Positions 52,166-60,925 of a stretch of 64,000 nt of DNA are shown piece by piece. This DNA is from Senimuribacter intestinalis. GTDB taxonomy: Bacteria > Bacillota > Clostridia > Peptostreptococcales > Anaerovoracaceae. Where the stretch lies: NCBI GenBank assembly GCA_943192975.1, contig CALPCJ010000004.1:1-64000 (forward strand), read 5' to 3'. Both the position numbers and the translations under genes were made by a program. Numbering within the stretch: the first letter of the stretch is position 1; each line of letters starts with the position of its first letter. The notes beneath the pieces are model-generated. The model saw nothing but the letters and a program-made list of their open reading frames with translations, was not told the origin of the DNA and made no database searches.

Positions 52166-52831
52166 ATGACCGGCGGCAATAACTATTCTAACGTATTTTC
52201 ACTGACTGATGAAATCGCAGATATCATCCGGGATAGAATCCTCAAAGGGGAGTATAAAATCGGAGAAAAGATCAAGGAAACACAGATTGCGTCAGAGCTG
52301 AAGGTCAGCAGAACGCCAATCAGAGAAGCGTTCAAGCAGTTAGAAAATGAAGGGCTCATTGATTACATTCCAAATAGAGGATGTTTTGCGAAGGGTTTTA
52401 CCAAGCAGGATATCGAGGATATTTACGCGGTGCGTAAGGCACTGGAAATTCTGTGCGTGGAATGGGCAGTAAGCAGAATCACAGAAGAACAGATTCAGAA
52501 TCTGCAGGATCAATGTGACCTGATGGAGTTTTATACGGTGCGCCAGGATGAAAAGAAGGTGCTGGAAATCAACACTGGGTTTCACGACATCATCTATAAT
52601 GCCACCGGCAGCCGTTTTATGGCGCAGGTGCTGCGCTCTTATAAAGAGTACATCGACCAGACGAGAAAGGCGCTTTACTATGAGCCTGACTATTTGGACG
52701 AGATTCTGGAAGAACATCGGTCGATTCTTACTGCAATCAAGAACAGAGACGTAGAAGAAGGCAAGGCGGCCATGTCAAGACACTTGGACGGCTCCAAGCG
52801 CCGGGCAGAGTTTATCTATAATGTGAAATAG
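52166..52831 (+). CDS. GntR/FadR-family transcriptional regulator
   Basis: 221 residues. GntR winged HTH at the N-terminus (~10-75: ILKGEYKIGEKIKETQIASEL, RTPIREAFKQLE) and an FCD effector-binding domain (~80-215: HDIIYNATGS). Transcribed with the hut genes, or just after them, so probably the histidine/urocanate-responsive regulator of the locus. Ribosome site CAAGGAG before ATG 52166. Confidence 0.9.
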   Translation: MTGGNNYSNVFSLTDEIADIIRDRILKGEYKIGEKIKETQIASELKVSRTPIREAFKQLENEGLIDYIPNRGCFAKGFTKQDIEDIYAVRKALEILCVEWAVSRITEEQIQNLQDQCDLMEFYTVRQDEKKVLEINTGFHDIIYNATGSRFMAQVLRSYKEYIDQTRKALYYEPDYLDEILEEHRSILTAIKNRDVEEGKAAMSRHLDGSKRRAEFIYNVK

Positions 52832-52844
52832 ATAAAGAACAGCA

Positions 52845-52878
52845 GGCAGGAACGAAAGTTAGACGTTTCTGCCTTTTT
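52845..52878 (+). terminator. Terminator of the hut operon
   Basis: GGCAGGAACG (52845-52854) pairs with CGTTTCTGCC (52864-52873) with one G-U pair, then five Ts. The 52879-53090 stretch beyond holds a TATACACA/TGTGTATA hairpin and no gene. Confidence 0.85.
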
Positions 52879-53090
52879 ATATGGTGGGAGCTATATTATC
52901 GTTTTGATTTTTTCATGAACAAATTTATGACCTTTAAAATATAAATTTCTTTATTAGTGAGACAAATATGTCAGTTTAATTAAGAAATGTGGCTGTATAG
53001 GAAATGCTGCTCTGTACCGTTTTTCCAACTGAGAAAAGGCAAGCAAAGCAGAAGTAATTTTTATACACAAAAATGTGTATACATAATACA

Positions 53091-53119
53091 TTGAATTATT
53101 TAAAATGATATGCTATAAT
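53091..53119 (+). promoter_or_regulatory. Promoter of the YjiH transporter gene
   Basis: TTGAAT (53091-53096), 17 bases, TATAAT (53114-53119). About 40 bases before the ATG. The TATACACA-AAAA-TGTGTATA dyad at 53062-53081 just upstream could be an operator. Confidence 0.7.
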
Positions 53120-53159
53120 AATGGTGCCTTAACAGGGAATAGGAATAGGAGACTTTATT

Positions 53160-54524
53160 ATGGAAAAGAAAAACGGTAAGAATGTGGCTGGATTTGTCGT
53201 TCCATCGGTCATCGGTATTATTTTATTTATGGTGCCGGTAAAGTACGATGGAAACTGGACGGTCACAGTAAAGATTATTGCAGACTTAATCGGCGGAGCC
53301 CTTGGCTCGGTTCTCCCGATACTCTGCGTTGCAATTGTTACGGTTTCTGCAGTTGGTTCTTTAATTGGACTGGCGAAGCCAAAGTTCATGACAGAACGCG
53401 CAATTTTAGCAGATACTTTTTGTACAAGTCCGGTTTGGGTGCTGGTGAGAGTAATTGGAGCCGTATTCATCTGGATGACTTATCTGGGCATGGGAACAGA
53501 AGGCGGTAGGGATATCGTCAGTATGATTACTGACGGCGGTGCAGGAGGATTTGTATTAGGAGATCTTTTGACTGTACTGGTAATCATTTTCTTAATCGCA
53601 GCTCTTCTTCTTCCGTTGCTCTTGGATTTTGGACTTTTAGAATACGTCGGCGCGCTGCTGACAAAGATTATGCGCCCGCTGTTTAAGATTCCGGGTCGTG
53701 CAGCTGTAGACTGCATTACCTCTTGGATTGGAGACGGAACATTGGGCGTTATGCTGACCTGCAACCAGTACGAAGGTGGATATTACTCGGAAAGAGAAGC
53801 GTCTGTTATAGCAACGACATTTTCTGCAGTATCCATTACTTTCAGTATCGTAGTACTTGAGCAGGTAGGCTTGATGCAGTACTTCGGTCTTTATTATCTG
53901 ATGATTTGTCTGGTCGGTATCGCTTGTGCGATTATCGTACCGAGAATCCCGCCGCTTTCTCTGAAGAAGGACAGATACGTTGTAGAAGGAAAGGCAATGC
54001 CGGATACACTTCCAGCGCCGTACAAAACTTCTCACGAATATGGTATGGCTTTAGCGATGCAGAAGGTAGGCGAATTCAGAGGAATCGGTCAGTTCTTTGA
54101 AAACGGCATGAAGAACGCTGTAGGCATGTGGTTCGGCGTACTTCCTACAGTTATGGCAATCGGCACGCTGGCGCTGGTTCTTGCAAACAATACCCCAATC
54201 TTTGAGATTTGCGGAAAACCGTTTATGCCGCTTCTTGAATTGTTACAGGTTCCGGAGGCTGCAGAAGCATCTAAAACAATGATTGTCGGATTTACAGATA
54301 TGTTTACGCCTTCCATTATTGCTGCGGAAGGTATTGCAAGTGAGATGACCAGGTTTATCGTAGCGTCTGTATCTGTAACACAGCTGATTTACTTATCCGA
54401 AGTGGGTGGTCTGATTCTGGGCTCTAAGCTGCCTGTAAACATTGTTGAGCTGTTCATTCTGTTCTTAGAGAGAACAATTATCAGCTTACTGATTATCTGC
54501 CCGCTGGCACATTTGATTTTTTAG
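53160..54524 (+). CDS. YjiH-family membrane transporter (Gate domain)
   Basis: 454 residues, about 11 helices, with a nucleoside-recognition (Gate) domain (ITSWIGDGTLGVMLTCNQY, TFSAVSITFSIVV). YjiH proteins often sit beside histidine-utilisation genes in Clostridia and are probable histidine or urocanate carriers. Here it has its own promoter directly after the hut operon. Ribosome site TAGGAG before ATG 53160. Confidence 0.8.
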   Translation: MEKKNGKNVAGFVVPSVIGIILFMVPVKYDGNWTVTVKIIADLIGGALGSVLPILCVAIVTVSAVGSLIGLAKPKFMTERAILADTFCTSPVWVLVRVIGAVFIWMTYLGMGTEGGRDIVSMITDGGAGGFVLGDLLTVLVIIFLIAALLLPLLLDFGLLEYVGALLTKIMRPLFKIPGRAAVDCITSWIGDGTLGVMLTCNQYEGGYYSEREASVIATTFSAVSITFSIVVLEQVGLMQYFGLYYLMICLVGIACAIIVPRIPPLSLKKDRYVVEGKAMPDTLPAPYKTSHEYGMALAMQKVGEFRGIGQFFENGMKNAVGMWFGVLPTVMAIGTLALVLANNTPIFEICGKPFMPLLELLQVPEAAEASKTMIVGFTDMFTPSIIAAEGIASEMTRFIVASVSVTQLIYLSEVGGLILGSKLPVNIVELFILFLERTIISLLIICPLAHLIF

Positions 54525-54556
54525 GAAATGTACTATCCCTGCAAATAGGCAAACAA

Positions 54557-54594
54557 AATCCCGGCACGTGCGAAAGCGTCTTGCCGGGATTTTT
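54557..54594 (+). terminator. Terminator of the YjiH gene
   Basis: AATCCCGGCA (54557-54566) pairs with TGCCGGGATT (54582-54591), then TTTAAG. Confidence 0.88.
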
Positions 54595-54608
54595 AAGTGG
54601 GAGAATCC

Positions 54609-54672
54609 TATAAAGACTATATCTTTATATTGCGGTGAATCTTTTGACAAGAAGAACCTGGGCGAGTATAAT
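54609..54672 (+). promoter_or_regulatory. Consensus promoter of nfo with an upstream dyad
   Basis: TTGACA (54644-54649), 17 bases, TATAAT (54667-54672): both hexamers perfect. The expected start, ~54679, falls at the ATG of the gene. Upstream of the -35 is a perfect TATAAAG-N7-CTTTATA dyad (54609-54629). Confidence 0.8.
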
Positions 54673-54679
54673 GGACTTT

Positions 54680-55531
54680 ATGAATAAGATGAATCAGGAA
54701 AAATATATCGGCTGTCACCTTTCCAGTTCGAAGGGTTTTGCAGCCATGGGAAAAGACGCTTGCAGCATAGGCGCCAATACATTTGCATTCTTTACGAGAA
54801 ATCCCAGAGGCGGAAAAGCGAAGGAGATCAATCCGAAAGATGCAGAAAATCTGCTTGCTATCATGGAGGAACATAATTTCGGCAAGCTGGTGGCACATGC
54901 ACCTTATACGCTGAATCCGTGTTCTGCGACTGCGAAAACCAGGGAGTTTGCGCATATGGTAATGTCTGAGGATATGAAAAGAATGGAGTATTTACCGGGA
55001 AATTATTATAATTTTCATCCAGGCAGTCACGTTGGACAGGGCGTAGAGAAAGGAATCGAAATGATTGCTGACCTGCTCAATGATATTATTACACCGCAGC
55101 AGTCTACTACAATTTTACTGGAAACTATGGCAGGTAAGGGCAGTGAAATCGGCGGTCGTTTTGAAGAGTTGGCAGCGATTATTGACCGTGTAAAATGTGA
55201 AGAGAAAATAGGCGTATGCTTGGATACGTGTCATATTAGCGACGGCGGCTATGATATTATTACGGATTTGGAAGGAGTGCTGGCGGAATTTGATCGGATC
55301 ATAGGACTGGGTAAGCTAAAGGCATTGCATATTAATGACAGTCAGAATGAAGTAGGAGCACGCAAGGACCGACATGCTTGTATTGGGGAAGGAAAAATCG
55401 GCAAAGCCGCTATTTTGCGTGTGATTAACCACCCGAAACTGCTGGGACTGCCGTGTATTTTGGAAACGCCGCAGTCTGACCTTGCGGGCTATGGCAGAGA
55501 AATTGCAATGCTGCGGGAGGAAGGAGAATAA
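54680..55531 (+). CDS. nfo: Endonuclease IV (AP endonuclease)
   Basis: 283 residues from ATG 54680; ATG 54689 is the alternative. The true N-terminus IGCHLSSSKG is only a few codons on, so the start must lie here, yet the -10 ends at 54672 and there is no ribosome site: the message appears leaderless. Zinc-site motifs are present: HLSSSKG, FTRNPR, HAPYTLN, NFHPGSH, ETMAG, CLDTCH, LHINDS and HIGEG-like CIGEG. It cuts DNA at abasic sites for repair. buk follows 3 bases after the stop. Confidence 0.92.
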   Translation: MNKMNQEKYIGCHLSSSKGFAAMGKDACSIGANTFAFFTRNPRGGKAKEINPKDAENLLAIMEEHNFGKLVAHAPYTLNPCSATAKTREFAHMVMSEDMKRMEYLPGNYYNFHPGSHVGQGVEKGIEMIADLLNDIITPQQSTTILLETMAGKGSEIGGRFEELAAIIDRVKCEEKIGVCLDTCHISDGGYDIITDLEGVLAEFDRIIGLGKLKALHINDSQNEVGARKDRHACIGEGKIGKAAILRVINHPKLLGLPCILETPQSDLAGYGREIAMLREEGE

Positions 55532-55534
55532 AGG

Positions 55535-56605
55535 ATGGAAGTAAAGGATATTTTGGTAATTAATCCCGGCTCGACTTCTACGAAAATTGCTGTTTACAGG
55601 GGAGAAGAGCAGCAGAGATTGCTGGAAAAAAACATTGTCCATGATGATGAGGCAATTAATGCTTTTTCCTGCGTGGCAGCGCAGAAGGATTATCGGAAGG
55701 ATATGATTTTGGAGTTTTTGCAGGGAGAAGGGTATGATTTAAAGAATTTGTCTGCAGTAGTTGGTCGCGGTGGTATGGTGTATGAGCTTTCAGGCGGCGG
55801 CTATCAGGTCAACGAAAAACTCTGTGCGCGAATGGCAAGTGCGGATATTCCACAGCACGCTTCTAGTCTAGGTGCACTCCTTGCATTTGCTATTGCAGAG
55901 CCACTGGAGACCCCATCGTATATTTACGATTCGACTATGGGATGCGATCTTTTGGAAACTGTGAAAATTACAGGTATCGCTGAGGTGGAGAAGTATGGTG
56001 CCACTCATCTGCTTAACTCTAGGGCTCAGGCGATTAAACATGCGACATCACTGGGCGGTGATTACCATAAAATGCAGTTCATCGTCTGCCACATGGGAGG
56101 CGGTATTACAGTGAATGCCTGGAAAGACGGAAAGGTAATCGATGTCGCCTCCTATGATGACGGACCTATGGCGCCGGAGCGTTCCGGAGGCGTGCCGCTT
56201 CTGCTGATGAAAAAGCTTTGCTTTGATGGGCAGCATACGGAGGCAGATATAGAGGCGCTCATCAGTGGCCGCGGAGGCCTTTATTCCTATCTTGGGACAA
56301 AGGATTGCAGGGAAGTAGAGCGAAGAATTGCTGCTGGTGACGATTATGCCGAACTTGTTTATGAAGCGATGGCGCTGCAAGTTGGAAAAGCTATCGCAGG
56401 GCTGTCCTGCACGTTGAAAGGAAAGGTGGACTTCATCATTTTAACTGGTGGAATTGCTCACTCTTCTAAGTTGACTGGCATGATTGCGGACTACTGCGGA
56501 CATATCGGAGAAATTGTCGTCATGGCTGGTGAAAGTGAAATGGAAGCCCTCGCTGCCGGTGCGCTGCGCATGCTGCAGGGTGAAGAGGAAGCGAAAGAAT
56601 ATTAA
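55535..56605 (+). CDS. buk: Butyrate kinase
   Basis: 356 residues. ASKHA-fold kinase signatures: INPGSTSTKIAVYRG, GRGG, CHMGGGITVNAWKDGKVID and LTGGIAHS. It makes ATP and butyrate from butyryl phosphate in the last step of butyrate fermentation. It overlaps the transcript of nfo and has no partner phosphotransbutyrylase in the window. Branched-chain fatty acid kinase is a close alternative. Confidence 0.92.
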   Translation: MEVKDILVINPGSTSTKIAVYRGEEQQRLLEKNIVHDDEAINAFSCVAAQKDYRKDMILEFLQGEGYDLKNLSAVVGRGGMVYELSGGGYQVNEKLCARMASADIPQHASSLGALLAFAIAEPLETPSYIYDSTMGCDLLETVKITGIAEVEKYGATHLLNSRAQAIKHATSLGGDYHKMQFIVCHMGGGITVNAWKDGKVIDVASYDDGPMAPERSGGVPLLLMKKLCFDGQHTEADIEALISGRGGLYSYLGTKDCREVERRIAAGDDYAELVYEAMALQVGKAIAGLSCTLKGKVDFIILTGGIAHSSKLTGMIADYCGHIGEIVVMAGESEMEALAAGALRMLQGEEEAKEY

Positions 56606-56625
56606 TAGTAGTAACGTGAACTGCC

Positions 56626-56880
56626 CTATGGGAAACCATGGGGTTTTGTTTTGCAAAGGTTTTGCACCTTCGCTGCCGTGCCATATTCTTGATAGAATTT
56701 TGAGAATATGGCATTAACTACCTGGAAAGTGCCATATTCTTAATTCGATTTCGAATACATGGCGTTTATCGCCAAAGAAACGCCATGTTTTATAGGCATT
56801 TATGGAGATGATGGCAGAAAATCGGAGTCTCCTGCCATGTTTTTAAAGAAGATATTGTTGTTATGGCGGAGAATCACAGG
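56626..56880. repeat. Tandem hairpins built from GCCAT/ATGGC
   Basis: GCCATATTCTT (56680) pairs with AGAATATGGCA (56703); GCCATATTC (56731) pairs imperfectly with GAATACATGGC (56753); CATGGCGTTT (56758-56767) pairs perfectly with AAACGCCATG (56778-56787); ATGGCAG (56811) pairs with CTGCCAT (56832). At least eight copies of the five-base word in 200 bases. The region lies between buk and a nuclease gene. Confidence 0.65.
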
Positions 56881-57144
56881 AGAGAAGAGACCTAAAGTAG
56901 TCTAAGTTCGTGTTTCGTGCAAGTTTAAAAGAAAATATGCAGGAATGTGGCAGTTTATTAGAGACCAACGCTATAATACAGAAGAAACGACTTAAAAGTG
57001 GCGTGCGTAACAATTCACCATCTGGAGAGCTAAGGAAATTATTGTTAATAATATCAAAAAACGGAAAATATATTGACAGAACGCAAGGGCATATGTTATT
57101 TTATAATAAAAATGGAAAAAACTGAGAATAATAAGGGGAGAAGG
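56881..57144. other. Upstream region of the nuclease gene
   Basis: An AT-rich stretch with a TTGACA (57074-57079) and a TATAAT at 57102, too far apart to make one promoter; TATTTT 18 bases after the TTGACA is a weak -10. No gene I can support. Confidence 0.4.
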
Positions 57145-57996
57145 ATGGGAAATTTTTTTCAATTAATAGAGCAAGAAATTCGAAGAGAAGAGCAGCTTTT
57201 GAAACAATGGAATAGTAAATTAGAGTCTGCACCCAAGGGGTATATCTCCGCGAGAAAACGCAAGTTTATTACCAGCTATTATTGGAATCGAGAAGAAGGT
57301 CGAGGGGAGAATAAAAAGCAGGTACAAAAGAACATTACAGACAATAAGGGTTTTGTTTTGCAGTTAGTTGAAAAACAGCTAGCAAAGAAAATTTCTCAGA
57401 GATGTGAATCGAACTTACGGTTTTTACGCAAATTGCGAAGATATTATAAAGCAGTAGATATTAATGATATTTTACGGCAACTCCCGGAAACTTATTGTGA
57501 AATCATCAAGTTACGAGAGAAGAAGACTCTTGAAGCCCGGCTAAATCAGCCCTATAAAAAAGCCCCTTTTAATTCGCTGAGCCACAAACACGAAACGGAT
57601 TATGGAGAGTTGGCGCGCTCGAAATCGGAGCAGTTGATCGCCAATGCCCTTTATGCCTATGGGATTCCGTTTCATTATGAGGAGATTTTCGTTTATCGGA
57701 AAGGCGTAGGCAGTGTGATTTATCCGGATTTCACAATTCTGCTTCCAGATGGGAATGTAATAATTTGGGAGCATTTGGGATTGCTCTCGGATTTAGAGTA
57801 TTGCCAGAGAACAGCTGAGAAATTAAATATCTATCAGAAAAACGGATATACAATTGGAAAGAATCTGATTTTAACGATGGACGACAGCAATCAGAATGTG
57901 AGCAGTGTTCTTATTAATCATATTATTGAAACGCAGATTTTGCCGCACTTCGCAAAGGGCGGAATTGCGGAGAAAAGAACCGCTGCCGCAATATGA
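57145..57996 (+). CDS. PD-(D/E)XK nuclease-like protein of unknown function
   Basis: 283 residues from ATG 57145 (AAGGGGAG upstream). The N-terminal half (1-150) is Lys/Arg/Glu-rich and probably helical, possibly for nucleic-acid binding. The C-terminal half has a restriction-endonuclease-like core: SKSEQLIANAL, YPDFTI and IIWEHLGLL, giving Glu, Asp and Glu-x-His instead of the common Glu-x-Lys. The 170-180 region (YKKAPFNSLSHKHETDYG) is typical of an orphan clostridial family I cannot name. No methylase or partner is adjacent. Confidence 0.65.
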   Translation: MGNFFQLIEQEIRREEQLLKQWNSKLESAPKGYISARKRKFITSYYWNREEGRGENKKQVQKNITDNKGFVLQLVEKQLAKKISQRCESNLRFLRKLRRYYKAVDINDILRQLPETYCEIIKLREKKTLEARLNQPYKKAPFNSLSHKHETDYGELARSKSEQLIANALYAYGIPFHYEEIFVYRKGVGSVIYPDFTILLPDGNVIIWEHLGLLSDLEYCQRTAEKLNIYQKNGYTIGKNLILTMDDSNQNVSSVLINHIIETQILPHFAKGGIAEKRTAAAI

Positions 57997-58023
57997 GACT
58001 GCGACAGCGTGCCTTGACTAATT

Positions 58024-59550
58024 TTATAACTTACTGATATCCAGTTTATCGTAGCCTGCCAGCAGAGGCTTCAGCATTCTGCGGATTTCATCGGTACCAC
58101 CTTCCACATCGGATTCGATATTCAGTGGCATGATTGGATCGTGCAGAGATTTGCGAAGAAGGAGCCAGCCAGTGCAAGACGGCTGGGCAAAGTCGATGCG
58201 AACCCCTTCGTAGTTTGGTGTTACCAGCGAAGCGCCTTTGATTTGACCGGAGCCTGCCAGTATTTCCAAATCTTTTAGAATTTGGTCACCGTAGGAGGCA
58301 AAGTCCTCTGCCAGAATCGGAAAACGAACTTCGATGGATTCTGCTGGCATTTTCATCTCGGAAATTAGACTGGAGATGCCGCGCCCCTCACGAAACAGCA
58401 GCGCTGCTTTGATGACAATTTTTGTGGCGAGGTAAGCGCCGTCGTCGAGAAAATAATTTTCTTTGTATGCTGCGTGACCGCTGGTTTCGATGGCGAGCTG
58501 ACTGTCTACGCCGGATTCGCAGAGTTCTATGGATTTGTTAATCACATTTTTGTAGCCGCGCTTAAACCGCAGATGAGAAAGACCGAGCGTATCTTCGAGG
58601 AAAGCAGTCAGCTGCTTACTGGTAATGCTGTCTGTAACAACGGTTGTACCCGGGTACTGATCTGCAATCAGAGCCGCAGCCATTGCAACAATGCCGTTTC
58701 GGTTGATTTCGTTGCCGTGCTCATCGACCGCAGAGGAACGGTCCACATCCGTATCAAAAATCAGCCCCAAATCGGCACCGCAGGTACGAACCTGCTGACA
58801 TATCGCCGCCATGGCTTTTTTGTCCTCTGGATTCGGTGCATGGTTTGGAAAATGTCCGTCCGGTTCAAGGAACTGACTGGAAGAAACGTCCGCTCCCAGT
58901 GGCGCTAGTACCTTTTCCGCGTAAAATCCGCCGGAGCCATTACCTGCGTCTACGGTAATCTTCATGCCGGAAAGCGGCGTGTCGCCGGCGGCAGCGCCGT
59001 CTGTAATCAGTTTGCGCAGATGGGCAGCATAAGTATCCAGCAGCGGAATTTCTTTTATTTCCGATGGCGCGCCGGGTCTGATTGAATTAAGTACTGAGTC
59101 GGATTCTGCAAAGGTAATGATGTCGGCGATATCGCCTTTGTTGAGACCTCCCTCTTTGCTGAAAAACTTCATGCCGTTTCGGTTCCAGGGAAGATGGCTG
59201 GCGGTTACCATGACTGCACCGTCACACTGATACTCTTCAAAGATAGTGGACATAAACATGGCAGGCGTGGAAGCCAGTCCTGCGTCTAAAATTTTGCAGC
59301 CGTATGGCGCGAGGGCATCGCAGAATGCTTTTACTATAGCTTCGCCGGAAAGTCTCGGATCTCTGCCGATAGAAACCGTCAGCTGTGCTGCTTCTTTACC
59401 AGTGGTATGGTGCAGCCAGAATAAAAATCCTCTGGCGATTCTTCCTGCGGCTTCAGTGTCCAGGTTCACATGTTCACCTTCTACGCCTTCTAAAGCAATT
59501 CCTCTTATATCACTGCCGTTTTGCAGCTTACCGTAATCATATCTTGGCAT
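58024..59550 (-). CDS. Phosphomannomutase/phosphoglucomutase
   Basis: 508 residues. Alpha-D-phosphohexomutase family: ISIGRDPRLSGEAIVKAF, phosphoserine loop VTASHLPWNRNG, metal loop FDTDVDRS and sugar loop QLAIETSGHAA. It interconverts hexose 1- and 6-phosphates for glycan or wall synthesis. ATG 59550 follows AGGAGA. Substrate specificity cannot be read from the sequence. Confidence 0.88.
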   Translation of the reverse strand: MPRYDYGKLQNGSDIRGIALEGVEGEHVNLDTEAAGRIARGFLFWLHHTTGKEAAQLTVSIGRDPRLSGEAIVKAFCDALAPYGCKILDAGLASTPAMFMSTIFEEYQCDGAVMVTASHLPWNRNGMKFFSKEGGLNKGDIADIITFAESDSVLNSIRPGAPSEIKEIPLLDTYAAHLRKLITDGAAAGDTPLSGMKITVDAGNGSGGFYAEKVLAPLGADVSSSQFLEPDGHFPNHAPNPEDKKAMAAICQQVRTCGADLGLIFDTDVDRSSAVDEHGNEINRNGIVAMAAALIADQYPGTTVVTDSITSKQLTAFLEDTLGLSHLRFKRGYKNVINKSIELCESGVDSQLAIETSGHAAYKENYFLDDGAYLATKIVIKAALLFREGRGISSLISEMKMPAESIEVRFPILAEDFASYGDQILKDLEILAGSGQIKGASLVTPNYEGVRIDFAQPSCTGWLLLRKSLHDPIMPLNIESDVEGGTDEIRRMLKPLLAGYDKLDISKL

Positions 59551-59572
59551 AATGAAATCTCCTGTCGCATTT

Positions 59573-59944
59573 TCAGTATAGAAATATACCTTTATTATAT
59601 TTTATCAATGCGAAGAAGGCAAGGCATAATACAAACCAGTAGGCTGTATATTTTGGGCAGACCTGTCCTAAAATATTGCCGGGCAGTGCAGAGTAATCCC
59701 AGACATCCCACTGCAGCCACAGGTTTACGACAACGCCCATAGAAAATTCGTAAAATGTTACGATGAGAGCGCCGACCGCTGCGGCAAAGAAAATGTTCGT
59801 ATGAAGGAGAAACGGTGTCAGCAAATAAAAAGTGAAGGCGACGGCACCGCCAGTCAGTACCATGGACCAATGCGTGTATCCACGATAAAGAATTTCCGTA
59901 AGACCATAAAAAACGCCGCCTAAAATAAATACTATCAATTCCAT
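59573..59944 (-). CDS. CmpB-family putative ABC transporter membrane protein
   Basis: A 123-residue protein, four helices, with the family motif FILGGVFYGLTEILYRGYTHWSM (PF06541). The domain occurs alone or fused in many Clostridia; its transport role was proposed from context and is unproven. 22 bases upstream of the phosphohexomutase gene, on the same strand, so possibly in one transcript. Confidence 0.75.
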   Translation of the reverse strand: MELIVFILGGVFYGLTEILYRGYTHWSMVLTGGAVAFTFYLLTPFLLHTNIFFAAAVGALIVTFYEFSMGVVVNLWLQWDVWDYSALPGNILGQVCPKYTAYWFVLCLAFFALIKYNKGIFLY

Positions 59945-60037
59945 GGATTTAATATTTGACCCTGAGAAAAAATTATGCGCAAAACAATGAAATGGAAATT
60001 ATTTTATGATACAATAAGGACAAAGGAGATGAGATTT

Positions 60038-60796
60038 ATGGAGAAGCAGGAGAAAAAGAAAGGTAAAATTATATATAAAATTATCATCCTTGTGCTTTTG
60101 ATTATTATCGGTGTCTGTATCTATAAAATCGTGGGAATTTTAAGCGAGTATCACGAGGGAACCAAAGCTTATGAACAGCTGCAGCTTCTTGCTGGCATAG
60201 AAGATATGGAGGATATAGAGAACATCAATTTCAAAGCATTGCGGAAGCAGAACAAGGATGTGAAAGCATGGCTTTATTCAGAAGGTACGGTTATCAATTA
60301 TCCGGTAGTGCAGGGCGACGATAACAGCTACTATTTGTACCGCATGGTAAACGGAGAGTGGAATGGAAAAGGCTCACTGTTTATCGATTACCGCGTGGAA
60401 AAGCCTTTCAGAGACTTTAATACGATAATTTATGGACACCGCATGAAAGACGGTAGCATGTTCCACTCTTTGACAGAATATGAGAGCAAGCGATATTATG
60501 ACAAGCATCCGGTGATGCAGCTGATTACACCGAAACACGAGTATGATGTTGAGATTTTCGGTGTGATTCGTATACCGGCGGACAGCCCGATGTACAAATG
60601 TCAGTTTGACAGCTACGAGGAAAAAGCCAACTATCTGGCACAGATCAAGAAGAACAGCCTGATCAATATTGATGAGGTGGAGGTAAGCGCAGAAGATCGG
60701 ATTGTGATGCTCAGTACCTGCACTTATGAGTTTGAAGACGCCAGAATGGTCGTGTATGGTAAGCTGGTGGAGAAAGAGGAAGACGGAGATAAATAG
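60038..60796 (+). CDS. srtB: Class B sortase
   Basis: 252 residues from ATG 60038, which has AAAGGAG 9 bases upstream. N-terminal anchor (KIIYKIIILVLLIIIGVCIY), then the sortase fold with IYGHRMKDGSMF (His134), LSTCTYEFEDARMVVYG (Cys228, Arg236). It joins surface proteins with an NPQTN-like signal to the wall or polymerises pilins. No substrate gene with a recognisable sorting signal lies in the window. Divergent from the 59573 gene. Confidence 0.9.
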   Translation: MEKQEKKKGKIIYKIIILVLLIIIGVCIYKIVGILSEYHEGTKAYEQLQLLAGIEDMEDIENINFKALRKQNKDVKAWLYSEGTVINYPVVQGDDNSYYLYRMVNGEWNGKGSLFIDYRVEKPFRDFNTIIYGHRMKDGSMFHSLTEYESKRYYDKHPVMQLITPKHEYDVEIFGVIRIPADSPMYKCQFDSYEEKANYLAQIKKNSLINIDEVEVSAEDRIVMLSTCTYEFEDARMVVYGKLVEKEEDGDK

Positions 60797-60874
60797 AATA
60801 GAATGCAGGCAGTTTCTATCTATAAAAATCATGAAAAATATGATAAATATGCGCTTTTAAAATCGGGTGGTTTG

Positions 60875-60894
60875 AGATATATTATATCTATAGT
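60875..60894 (+). promoter_or_regulatory. Palindrome overlapping a -10 before the DDAH-family gene
   Basis: AGATATATTATATCT (60875-60889) is a perfect palindrome touching TATAGT (60889-60894). A repressor site over the promoter is possible; there is no good -35. Confidence 0.4.
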
Positions 60895-60925
60895 GAGGAA
60901 CTCGCAAGAATAAGGAGGAAATAGT

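Noticed and set aside
56910..57125. 71-codon frame before the nuclease gene
   Set aside because: No ribosome site, overlaps promoter-like sequence, composition like random AT-rich DNA.
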